64,000 bases of DNA from assembly GCA_000181795.3 (NCBI GenBank), contig CM012954.1, forward strand, positions 13,166,265-13,230,264. Direction: 5' to 3'. Position 1 is the stretch's first letter; each line of letters begins with the position of its first letter. A model generated the notes under the pieces. That model searched no databases. It saw only the letters and a program-made list of their open reading frames with translations, and was not told the DNA's origin. The DNA is from Trichinella spiralis (Eukaryota; Nematoda; Enoplea; Trichinellida; Trichinellidae). This document shows, one piece after another, positions 24,830-35,332 of the stretch. The position numbers were made by a program, and so were the translations under genes.

Positions 24830-25240
24830 AAGTTAACGGATTTTCATGCAATGTTAGTGAAATAAATTTGCATAGTAATGAAATTCCACATAATATAAGG
24901 TGTGTAAATAAAAACGTTATAACATTATGTATTCAGCATGTTCTTGATAATTATATAACTGCGCTATAGCTGAAGGAGAATTAGGTTGTTTTTCCTGGGG
25001 CATAGTAGTCTATATTATTTGCATAATTTACTTATTGAAAACCATTGCAGATTACTTCGTTCGTATTTAGTTGTTCCATTCAGTGCAATGTCAACAGGCG
25101 TTACGTGGTCAACTATAATTCCGCTCTTTTATGTTCGCCACAAATAAGAAGTAAGTTACATTCAGTATTGTGATGCGGGTACTCTACGCATGTTATTTGC
25201 ATGACTTTACAAATAAGGTGAACGCAAACTAATGGGGATA
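24830..25240 (+). repeat. exon-like repeat block Y, copy 2
   Basis: Starts with TTAACGGATTTTCATG, carries the same GTGGTCAACTATAATTCCGC core and ends at an intact donor AAGAA|GTAAGTTACATTC (25151). An acceptor-like CCATTCAG precedes the core. Confidence 0.6.
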
Positions 25241-25699
25241 TCTCTATCTATATTTCTGTTGCTAATTTTCAGATACTCAAACCAGATGCTGAATTTGAGG
25301 ATGTTCTTTTTTATATTCAGATATTAATTTGATTCAGTTTTAGTATTAAGAACATTTCCTATTTGCATCAATCAATATGGAGCAGCAACATGAAATGGTT
25401 GTGAATGTGAACATTTTATTATCTGACTGGTCACGTTTCTTCATATGTGTCCAACAAGTAAGTAATGGAGTAATGTTACTGTTGTGTTTATGACTCCATT
25501 GCAATTTTCATACAATACAATTTGTATAGAAGCTTATGAGGAACAGCCATATTATAAAAAGTAATTGGAGACGAATAACAGTGCATCAATAATTTTCATA
25601 TTCTATTCATTTCCTAATTTAATGTTTTGTTTAGCTTATTTAGCATTTTTAGTTTATCTCCTTGTTGAGTTCTAATCCATACGGTCTACCTCACCTGTG

Positions 25700-26650
25700 T
25701 AGTGTGTCAGAAGTAAGTACCTTTGTGGTTTTCGTTTTTTCCTAAGATACGTCAGAGCAATCAAGCAGTTTTGATTACCCTATACCTCCTGCTACTATGT
25801 TCGTTCGAGTTAGCATAAATGTGTTGAAAACAGGATATGACAAAAATTAATAATTAATTAATGAATATTTTCTTGATAGCAATGGATTACGTTAACAACT
25901 GATCAGTTTTATTGGTGGTTACTATGTCTCTGGCCACGCTGGTACGTTGAGTTGTCATCAGTACATTCCAAATGTTGCATCACAGAGTTCAGTAAGTGCA
26001 TGTTTTATTCATAATAAAACATAATAATAGCAATGGATTACATGCTTACTATCAAAGAAATACAAAGCCTCACCCGTTGATGAACCGCGTTAGTTAAAGC
26101 TGGCATATTGGGGTTCGTCGTCTTCTCGGTGTAGTTTTACTGATCACGAATAGTAAGTAATGATTTATATTTGTTGCAATTGAGGCACATTATGTCAACG
26201 CAATTGCAAAATATTCAGTTCTTGGTGATGCTGCTCGGTGATAATGGAAGCTCATATTGATTTTGAAAGCAATGAATTAGATTCGTTATCATGCCACTGT
26301 TGTAGTTTGAATTAGCGTCAGTGCGTTTTAAATGTGGTATCACACATGGTATGTGCTAAAATTATTGTTCATTCATTATGCTAATACAATCAGTTTTGGT
26401 TTCTGAGTATTTCTTGCTACCGTAGTAGATTGAGTTGTCGTGAATGGGTTCGAGAGGTGATATGGAAAAAATCAGTACGTATTTTGTTCTTGATAGCAAT
26501 CGATTACGTCACCACTATCGAAGACGTATGACATCCGTACTGATGGCTCCCATGTTGGTTGAATTCGGTCTGAAGACGTTCCACACAGCTCAGAATGTGG
26601 TTTGCTTACCAAAAAGTAAGAATAATGACTTGAATGAGTTAATACGTAAC
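25700..26650 (+). repeat. short tandem exon-like units ending in GTAAGT
   Basis: Several units of about 150-250 bases begin near AGCAATGGATTACRT (25879, 26029, 26270, 26497) and end near donor-like GTAAGT, GTATGT or GTAAGA sites (about 25711, 25990, 26154, 26350, 26618). Units share phrases such as TTGAGTTGTCRTCAGT and AAATGTGGTATCACA. No continuous reading frame crosses them. Confidence 0.45.
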
Positions 26651-26789
26651 TGTTAAGATGAGGAAGCAATATGCTGACGTACGTTGAATACGAAAAGCTT
26701 TTTTGAGACAGCATCAAATGCCAACCATCTAATAAGTTACAAATTACTATAAGCATATAAAGCAAGAGATGCACTGTTATTCGTCTTCA

Positions 26790-27210
26790 ATTGTTTTTTA
26801 TAATATGGCTGTTTCTTAGCAATTATTTCGCAGATTGTGGTGTGTACAAAGGGCAGGGACGTAATCAACGCGAGCTAATGACTCACGCTTACTGGGAATT
26901 TTTCGTGCAAGGGAAACAATTGCAATTCCCTATTCCATTGAAGAAAACGTTTTATTCGATTGCCAAGTCTTTTCAGGTAAGGTCTCAGATATGGATATCA
27001 TAATTGTTGCAGTTGCGTTTGAAAATACTGTTATCGCCTTCGTTGACGCCCGGATCTATGGGCACAATGAAAAGGAGATCCCTGCGTTCCGGCTGCAAGG
27101 ATACTCTGTGACGTACGATGCCATTGTCGGTTGGCATCTAGGGACTTGGAACGATGACATCTTGAAAAACGGTTGGCGACGTCTCCCAAAGGTATCCCGC
27201 TCCCAATAAG
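26790..27210 (+). other. exon-like open segments near the palindrome centre
   Basis: This segment is richer in GC than its surroundings. A frame containing ADCGVYKGQGRNQRELMTHA runs to a CAG|GTAAGG donor at 26977. After an acceptor-like TTGTTGCAG (27012), a second frame reads FVDARIYGHNEKEIPAFRLQ and on through GWHLGTWNDDILKNGWRRLP to AAG|GTATCC. Composition looks protein-like, but the two frames do not join in phase and I do not recognise a family. It may be a gene remnant or captured exons. Confidence 0.3.
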
Positions 27211-27676
27211 GGTTCTCGTGGAACATCTCAGCCTGTGATAACTCCCGGAATTCGACACGAATCGGCGACCGGTTAGAACGACGGAGACACCCACCCGTTG
27301 GTCTTCTCTGTCAGAAGGTGGGCAATGCTTCAAATGGCGGAACACGTTACCCGTCAGGACGCCCACGCAGCGTGGTGAGCTGCAGTGTCAGCCGTTCATA
27401 GGCCCTTTCAGAGTTATGCATTTTATAGTTTGATTCAAATTTCAAGACAGCAATGGATACAATCAGTTCATGCTTCTAAGGAGTTTCATACTGCCACCGT
27501 GACTGCTCGCTTGGATCATTTTATTTTACCAGTTCAATTTGTTGCAGTTTATGAAGTTTAATTTTTTATTACATTTCAGATTTTCATACGTAAATATTTC
27601 AGTTTTCATTTCAGGCTCATCTGTTCACCAGGGTTTCATTGGTTCAGGTTGCTTTTATTGGTTCAGGTAAGTTCTA

Positions 27677-27742
27677 TAGATGGATGGACTTTATGCATTC
27701 TGGTTGCAGATTCATTCAGAATGCATAAAGTCCATTCATCTA
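27677..27742. repeat. short near-perfect hairpin
   Basis: A 26-base arm (27677-27702) pairs with 27717-27742 with one mismatch and a 14-base loop. The core is GGACTTTATGCATTCTG. It lies at the computed midpoint of the large palindrome. Confidence 0.8.
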
Positions 27743-27899
27743 AACTTTCCGCACTGGAAATGCATCAGGTAAGTTTCAAGTTGAATTTTGATCCTTCATG
27801 GGCAGCCTAAAATAACGAGACGGATGAATAATGGTCTGATTATTATATTATATGGATGAAAATGGCGACAATAAAATGTAATATTCAAATTTTCGAATT

Positions 27900-28640
27900 G
27901 CCTAAGGCTTGACAACGCATAGCCAGAGTCTAAATGCTTTTACCAATGGGCATAGCCTGGGGAGAATATGCAAATTTTTTTAACCCCTAAGGTAATATGC
28001 AAATTTTTATTTGCCCTGAGGCGTAGCCTGAGGGCAAAGCCTCGGGCTATATTTTAAAAATTTCAAAATTTTCGAAAAAATGCCTGAGGCATAGCCTGAG
28101 GCGTAGCCTCAGGGCATAAAAAATTTGCATATTACCCCCAGGGGATTAAAAATTTGCATAAATCTTTCCTGAGGGCAAATATGGTGCAATAAAACGCCTG
28201 AGGCATAGCCTGAGGGAATATGCAAATTTTTTTTTGCCCTGGGGCGTAGCCTGAGGGCAAAGCCTGGGGCTATATTTTAAAATTTTCGAAATTTTCGAAA
28301 AAATGCCTGAGGCATAGCCTGAGGCGTAGCCTCAGGGCATAAAAAATTTGCATATTACCCCCAGGGGATTAAAAATTTGCATAAATCTTTCCTGAGGGCA
28401 AATATGGTGCAATAAAACGCCTGAGGCATCGCCTGAGGGAATATGCAAATTTTTTATTTGCCCTGGGGCGTAGCCTGAGGGCAAAGCCTGGGGCTATATT
28501 TTAAAAATTTCGAAATTTTTGAAAAATTGCCTGAGGCATAGCCAGAGGCGTAGCCTTAGGGCATATAAAAATTTGCATATTACCCTCAGGGGATTAAAAA
28601 TTTGCATAAATCTTTCCTGAGGGCAAATATGCAATAACTT
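27900..28640. repeat. 223-224 base satellite, about three copies
   Basis: The marker TGCCTGAGGCATAGCC starts at 28081, 28304 and 28528, giving a 223-224 base period, with a partial copy upstream. Each unit is built from short GC-rich palindromes (GCCTGAGGC, GCCTCAGGGC) alternating with AATTTGCATA tracts. Confidence 0.85.
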
Positions 28641-28679
28641 TATTCAGGATCAAAAGAATCAGCATGGAAATAAGTTAAA

Positions 28680-29960
28680 CGCATCCAAGAAATCTACCTT
28701 CCCTCCGCCTATTTCTGCGCCCTGACGTGAAATCCCTTCGATCTTCGTCCCTGAAAATGGTTTACCGTTGCGTCAGCAATCCACGGACAAGCACCAGCCA
28801 TCTGCAGCATTTCTATTATGCAACTCCTTTACTCCGGATCAAAGTAATCTCCCTAAACATGAAGTTACATAGTTATTACATTAGATAAACGCATCCCAGA
28901 AATCTACCTACCTTTACTCAGCTGCGGCAAATCCCTGCGACGATAGACATCTACATCGCATACATGTACTTACCTTTTTAGTCAGACATCTGACAACTAC
29001 AGCCACAGCTATCAAAACGGTTCACCGTTGTGGGATGGTTGTCGATCCAGGGACGTCTGTTCATCATCCTAAAACTAAATACAGTTTGTAAAAGTACTTA
29101 CCTTTACCACTGGCGTTCCCATGAGCCGTTTCGACTGAATCGTTTGTAGCTGTCAGACATACCTGACAACTATGGCGATCATTTACCTCAGCTGCCCGTT
29201 GTGGGAGTGGATGTGGCTGGCTAATCGAGGCAAGGTTGCAGCCGCAATTCCGGTAGCTCTTCTGCCTGAACTCAGACGGCAGAATCTTCTGGTGCCGGCA
29301 ATGGCATACAAAAGTCGAATCCTTGCCGCTGGTCGTCTACTCTGCGTTCCCATTTCATCTACACTAACCAATGTTCGTACGTCCTGGTTAAACGTGACCA
29401 TCAGGTCGTGACCAACGTGAGCATTAGCCAGCGTGGTGCATTCACTGCCTGCTCCCAGTCAGCACAGCGGTTGGTTTTTGACTCTTTAGCCCTCAGCTAC
29501 AATTCCAAAGCCATTGAAGATAGCAGCGACCCAAAATGTGTAGCTGGAATACCTTTAAATAGAAAATGGCCGGTTGAGTGGGTTGAACGTCCGTTGACTC
29601 CAGCGTTTTCCAGTCGTAGTCTCCTGATCTGCTAGGGTGCACCAACAACGTAGTCGGCCTGAACGTTTTCCCTTCCGCTACATCTTCCCTATCCGCTACC
29701 AGGCGATGAGCGCAAAATCTGAGCGACTGACCATGAGACTGGAGGACGCCCACGGGCGCATGGAGCTCTATGCCGTGATGGAATTGATGACCGCCGTGTT
29801 TAACTCGCCGGACGCGATTCCACTGAATCGTTGCTGAACAATCGTTAAGCAACGATGCATCATGAACAAAATTAGTACAGGGGTCTTTACTTGGTAATCT
29901 TTGTGAAAGCACGCCGGAACTGCTGGGTACGCTTTAATGCCAGTTTCAGCTGTCACAATA
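28680..29960 (-). repeat. GC-richer exon-like units with minus-strand donors
   Basis: Three related units on this side share phrases such as GTTTACCGTTGCGTCAGC, GGTTCACCGTTGTGGGAT and CTGCCCGTTGTGGGAGTG (around 28.76, 29.01 and 29.20 kb). They are separated by ACTTACCTTT, which is AAAGGTAAGT on the minus strand. Several open frames exist on both strands, but none is recognisable. A further open GC-rich block spans 29.40-29.96 kb. Confidence 0.4.
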
Positions 29961-30349
29961 ATAGCAATGTAATCAACAATTAACGTATGATCATCATTTT
30001 CAAGACTAATTCATATTAAATTATCCAGAAATGAAACATTACCTAAAAGACGTAGAAATAAAAAAACGAAAAAAACGACAGCTGAGTAACAACTTTACGG
30101 CAACTTGAACTACCACGACGCTGCATTGGTAGGGACTTCAACGTTATTCATAATGTAATCCATAACTATCATGAACAATGAGTTCTTAGCAACCTTTGTG
30201 CTACTTGCGATGCCTATTTCAATTCCAACACACGCATTTGTACCGTACATTTTCAAATGAATAGAAAACTTAAAGCGGAATTAATATAGTTATCTAAAAA
30301 TAAAAAGCACAAATTTATGCTTCCCTAGCTTCAGTACCTGTTAAGTAAC

Positions 30350-30800
30350 TGAAAGTTAGCTGAAGGAACATTAATGAAGACACCCAATACTTTCCTTACA
30401 CCATACCCGTATAGTCATGCTGATGACATGCATGCAACAGCCGCATCACAAATGTCAAATGCAACTTACCGCTTATTCATAGATGTTATTGAAGAGCAAC
30501 ATAGCAGTTGAACGTGTGCATCACCGCTGACATGAAAATGAAACTAAATATGAACGCAGCACTCAGAAATTGTATAGAACTAAGTAAATTATGCAAATAA
30601 GCAAGCCACTATGCCTCAGGTGGTATGACCTAATTTTCCATCATTAATTGCGTAGTGTATAAAGTATTATTAACAGTATAAGAACATGAAATATTTTAGG
30701 TTTTTAATTACACATCTCATATTACTTGAAATTTCATTAGTATGCAAATCGATTTTACTGAAATTATATGAAAATCTGTTATCGTGATGCAATGAAAACT
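30350..30800 (-). repeat. exon-like repeat block Y, inverted copy
   Basis: Reverse-complement relative of the 24.83-25.24 kb block. On the minus strand it has the AATAAGCG|GTAAGTTGCATT donor (plus-strand AC at 30468-30469). Confidence 0.55.
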
Positions 30801-31269
30801 ATGAAAAGCGTTGTCACTTCTTACACATAGTACGTAATACAAGTTAGATGAGAGCATTACTTACTCTTGTCATGTACAAATGAAGAGAAGTGACAAGTCA
30901 TGTTATTAAAGTTGAAATTTCAAGTTATCTAGAAAATGTGACAAACCATCTTGACGTGCTGCAAATGGCAATGGTATCCTACAATCATAATGTTATATAA
31001 TCACAAAAGAATATTGAAATCAGTTTTCTCTGTACTTGCATTTGTCGTTCACTTTTCCAGAATCTTGAAATAGCTGCCTTCAACATTTTTTATAATCTTG
31101 CTGGTTCATGTGGTTTAATGTGAATCCGTTTCAAAGTTTGAATGTGAACTGAATTAGAATAATCACTCATTAAAAAACAGAAATTCATACTTATTTGTTT
31201 TCAGCACCTGACAGGAGTATCTAAACGTTAGGAATAACAAGACTAATGCAAAAATATAATGACACGTTA

Positions 31270-31695
31270 GTTTCTATTCACCACATTTATAAAGTCATGC
31301 ACCAAATTCAATACAATACAATACAATTCCCGCACCAAAATGTATAATGTAACTTACCGCTTATTTATAATTTACACATTGGATTGAAGAGCGGAATTAT
31401 AGTTGACCACGTGCCATCTACTGACATAGCAATATAATGAAGAACGTACTACTCCTAAATAGTGTGCAGTAATAAGTAAATAATGCAAATAAAGCAATCC
31501 ACTACACCTCGCATAGAACACCTTAATTTTCATCATTAACAGCGTAGCGCTATAAGAAAAGTGAACAAGTATAATAAATGACGAAGGTTATTACGTTTCT
31601 ATTTACACATCTCATATTGTGCGAAATTTCATTAGTATGCAAATTTATTACTTAATATTTTATGAACATCCGTTTACCTGAAGCATTACAAACAA
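31270..31695 (-). repeat. exon-like repeat block Y, second inverted copy
   Basis: Its minus strand has GTGGTCAACTATAATTCCGC and the AAGCG|GTAAGTTACATT donor (plus-strand AC at 31356-31357). It pairs with the 23.93-24.18 kb block across the palindrome. Confidence 0.6.
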
Positions 31696-33412
31696 TGAAT
31701 AGCCACTTCATATGCAATTCGATAGAATGATGAGATGATACCAATTGCACAGCATAAATAAAGCTCTTGTTATAAAAAGGAATCGGTTTTCATAAACATT
31801 TGTAAAACATAATACATTTATTGCCAACAAACAAATTTCCATTCTGTTTCTGTGTAAACAACTTTCTAATCATAAGCTTTGCATTTCATCATCAATAAAG
31901 TTTACTTTACAACACCTTTATGTAAATTCTTTTAGAGCTACACAACTAGCAATGTCATTATATTCTACAGTTTAACCTATGAAAAGTTCTTTTTAATAAA
32001 TTCTCAAGAATTAGTCACTATAAGACAATTACAAAAGTTATTTGAAATACATTATTAAATTACAATACTATACAAAAGCAAATATACCCTCAGTCGACAA
32101 CATTTAAGCTATGCTTGAACGCTAAAAAAGCTTTGCAAAATTAAGCCCAAGTCAACATAGCAGACCACTCTCAATACAACTGATGATATGGAGACGTTTC
32201 TGCCTATGATCGAGATGTCTGTTATTTCTGGAACCATTCAAAAGGCAGTGATTGACAATGTACATCAGGTGGGACAGGAAGGGTGGGGAAGGGAAATGGC
32301 AGGAAGGAGAACATGTGAGATGCAGTATGGGAAGGTTGTTAGAAAGTGAACCACTTTCTGTAATTTAACTTTCACACATAATAATCAGGCGTTGTCCTTA
32401 ACCTGTCAATATTACCAACATGAGGGGAAATGGTTCTACTTATTTAAATATGGTTAACAATGAAATGCACCAGCATTCTTTATGATAGAGTGGCATCAAA
32501 AGAATTTTCAGGTTTCAACAATGTCAGGGCATTATTGATGGTCATTCTGACAATTTGGTGAAATAAAGGTAAGGGTGCCCTCGCAAGATCACATCTGGTT
32601 TCCAGTCATACCAAACTGTCCTTTACACTGCCGAAGCGATCACTGTAATGTATCCGCAGATGCGGCACCAAGTATCAGTGAAGCAACTGACACAAATTAG
32701 CCAGTTAATTAGATATTAATTAAAAATAATTAGAATACAATTAATACTATAATAAATATTTCTTTTTTTACTGTTCAGTACTCATACAAATAGATTAAAC
32801 ATAAATAAATGGGTATTATAAAATTTTGCTTTATTTATAAATAGCAAAATTAGTTCATAAATAACGGCAGTGGAAACGTCCGCTGGTTCGTATTCCACTG
32901 ATGGTTGATCTGTTCGTTTGCGCACACTTACAAAGTACGCAGACTGCTTGACAGCTATCTACTCATTTTTAATTTTCAGAATGGAATCAGAAATTATGTG
33001 ATAGCACTAGCGAATTAAGAAAAATAACTCGCACTGTTACACTTACATATAGCGATATTCACAGTACGGACTGCAAAAACTGAAGATCAGCAGCATTCGC
33101 TATTCAGTATCTGATAAAAAAGGTTTAAGAATTTCGTTGTCAAACTTTAAATTCAGAGTTGTCATTTATAATTTTAGCAATTTCAAAAGTCAATGAACAA
33201 AATGTTTCATCAGCCATGTAATTAATAAAATGCCGTTTGTTTCTTGAACGTCATTTAAAGTCAACCCAGATAAAATGCAATTGAACTGCTATTACAGTTC
33301 TCAAAACAGACCATATTTTATGCAGTGTGCATGCAGAGATGTGAATGTGAAGAAGAAAAAAGAAAAGTATGGAAAACCACGAAAATATGTAAAACTTCAT
33401 ACCTGACCGATG

Positions 33413-33625
33413 GCATGCTACTGATGAGACATGAATCACGTGTAGAGCCGTGAAATTTTCCAAATGTTGCACGTGGTCCGATGGCATATTCAGTTCAATA
33501 TTTATAACGTATTGGTTGAAGAGAGGCACCAGAAATAAGCAAATTACCCAGGGCAGTAGTTAGAGCGTTACTGATCAGCCAATAATTATATAACAACCAC
33601 TAAAGAATAAACACTGCTTTATATT
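33413..33625 (-). promoter_or_regulatory. TATA box, exon-like block and splice donor, copy 2
   Basis: On the minus strand, AATATAAAGC (about 33616-33625) is followed by an exon-like block that ends GGTCAG|GTATGAAG (donor at 33412-33411). This mirrors the copy at 22.37 kb. A short minus-strand frame exists here, but one-base indels against the other copies argue against coding. Confidence 0.5.
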
Positions 33626-33850
33626 GGAAATCGCTTACAGATTTGAATGGCACAAAGTGCTTTTAGTAGATTGCCGTCGGCAGTATTCATCATCAAATTA
33701 TCATAATCTTACTTTGGTGACCTGGAAAAGCTCACGTGCCTTTATACCGCAAAATGAAGTGCTATAACAGCACTACAGATTATACTAACCGTTTACCAAA
33801 CACCCACTGACCAATTAATTAAACATGGCGTTAATATTTAATCCCCAGTA

Positions 33851-35330
33851 ATTCATAACTTAAACAAGTTCAAAATTACAATCGTACCTGAACTGCAATG
33901 GACAACGAAGTTTGTCACTTTTAATTTGAGTTACAGCAACCCATTATTGTTATATCGTTGCCGTCGGATAAAGCAGCTTACGATGATTCCTTTTAATAGG
34001 AAATAACACAGCAAAATAGATATCAGACGCTGTATATTAAAATAAAAAAATATGCCAATCAAGAAGGTAACAAGAAATTTTGTTAGAACAACTGAATCTA
34101 AAATGGAAATTTTTATCAGAAAGGCAACATTATTGGAAGAAAACTTTTTATCATTACTATAATATTTTGCAGTGATTAAATGAACAAGAATATTGTATTT
34201 TCAAAACTGATCTGACATTGAAGAACTGGAAGAGCAGATACCAGCTGCAAAACATCAAAAAGAACACCGTAAAATGAATAATCTAAAGTAGAATTTCAAG
34301 AAGAATAATTGATGAAGCGTGGAGCGTGTATCGAACTGCAACACGCAAAATTTACTTTAAGCTTTAAAGTTATGAATGCATAAATTATGCGTAACCAATA
34401 TTGCCCAATTTTTATAACGAGAATCAAATTTTATCAGCAATTGAAAATGCGAATGGAATGAAGAATTGTTCTTGAATTTTCTTAACATTCTACAGCACAC
34501 CTATATTGTAAAACATGTTTCGTGACGGAGAATAAGTGCAATTCATTGAAAAGGTGACTTTTTATATAAAATATATTGCAACAATCGTTTTGTTTCTTCA
34601 TAAAATATCATCTGTGCAAAGAACAAGTTTTGTCATATTTCTCATGAAATCAGCGAGAGCATATTACCAGAAATTTATGTACTTTTATCTTGCGCAATAT
34701 TCTTTACAGTTATGAAGAACGTATTTAATAATTCGTTGCATCTTATAGAACTATAATAACTTATAATTCTTCATCAGAAAAGATGCCTATAAATAAAACG
34801 CACAAGCACATGAGTTTATTATGAACTGTTTGTTAGTTTGTTGTCATTGTCATTGTTGTCAGTCTGCGTTTGTTCATTTATTCATTTTTATTCCATTTAC
34901 AATAAACTGTTTTCAGGAATTAAAACAATTAAAATCTTTGATATGCAACATGAAAGCAGTGTCAGACAACGAAATGAAATCAACTTAAATAGGTAGAAGC
35001 TTGGTATAATTGAGAAGCTAATTCAATAATAAAGATGATGCATCGCAGGCTATTCTATAACAGTTATTTTAACTAACCGAAGTTAAATAAAGCATCCCTT
35101 ACTACAATTATGTATTAATAAATGTTAAAGAGAAACATCGTAGAAAACTGGTTTGAACTGAGATTTATAAATTTATATTTTACTTTGTTATGGAACAACG
35201 TTCATCACAGTAATAAAAATGGACTGACAATTATGATAAATTAGATCCTCAAAAATGAAATAATGGTCTTTGAATCCCTTTTTCTCCGAAAAAGACATGC
35301 ATTACATTGAAACGATCAGAATCGATTGAG
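33851..35330. other. AT-rich DNA without recognisable features
   Basis: No gene, RNA or repeat unit was recognised between the palindrome and the 1.27-kb tandem repeat. Confidence 0.4.
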
Positions 35331-35332
35331 AA

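Larger units (their letters stand above)
22200..33850. repeat. large imperfect palindrome of exon-like modules
   Basis: Blocks on the left reappear inverted on the right in mirror order. The TATA/exon block at 22.2-22.6 kb pairs with 33.4-33.8 kb. The pyrimidine-rich block at 22.84-23.05 kb pairs with 32.24-32.44 kb. The block around 24.06 kb (GTGGTCAACTATAATTCCGC) pairs with 31.38-31.40 kb, and the block around 25.1 kb with 30.5 kb. The midpoints of the pairs cluster at 27.7-28.0 kb. By eye the arms are diverged by roughly a quarter to a third with indels, so this is old. No transposase, reverse transcriptase, integrase or capsid motif was recognised. It could be a decayed fold-back element or an inverted duplication of a non-coding transcription unit. 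Confidence 0.65.

Noticed and set aside
27900-28640. CRISPR-like array
   Set aside because: The repeat is a continuous 223-base satellite without distinct spacers, in a eukaryotic genome.
22200-33850. Endogenous retrovirus or LTR element explanation for the TATA/donor modules
   Set aside because: Copies are inverted, not direct. No primer-binding site, polypurine tract or protein motif of such elements was seen.
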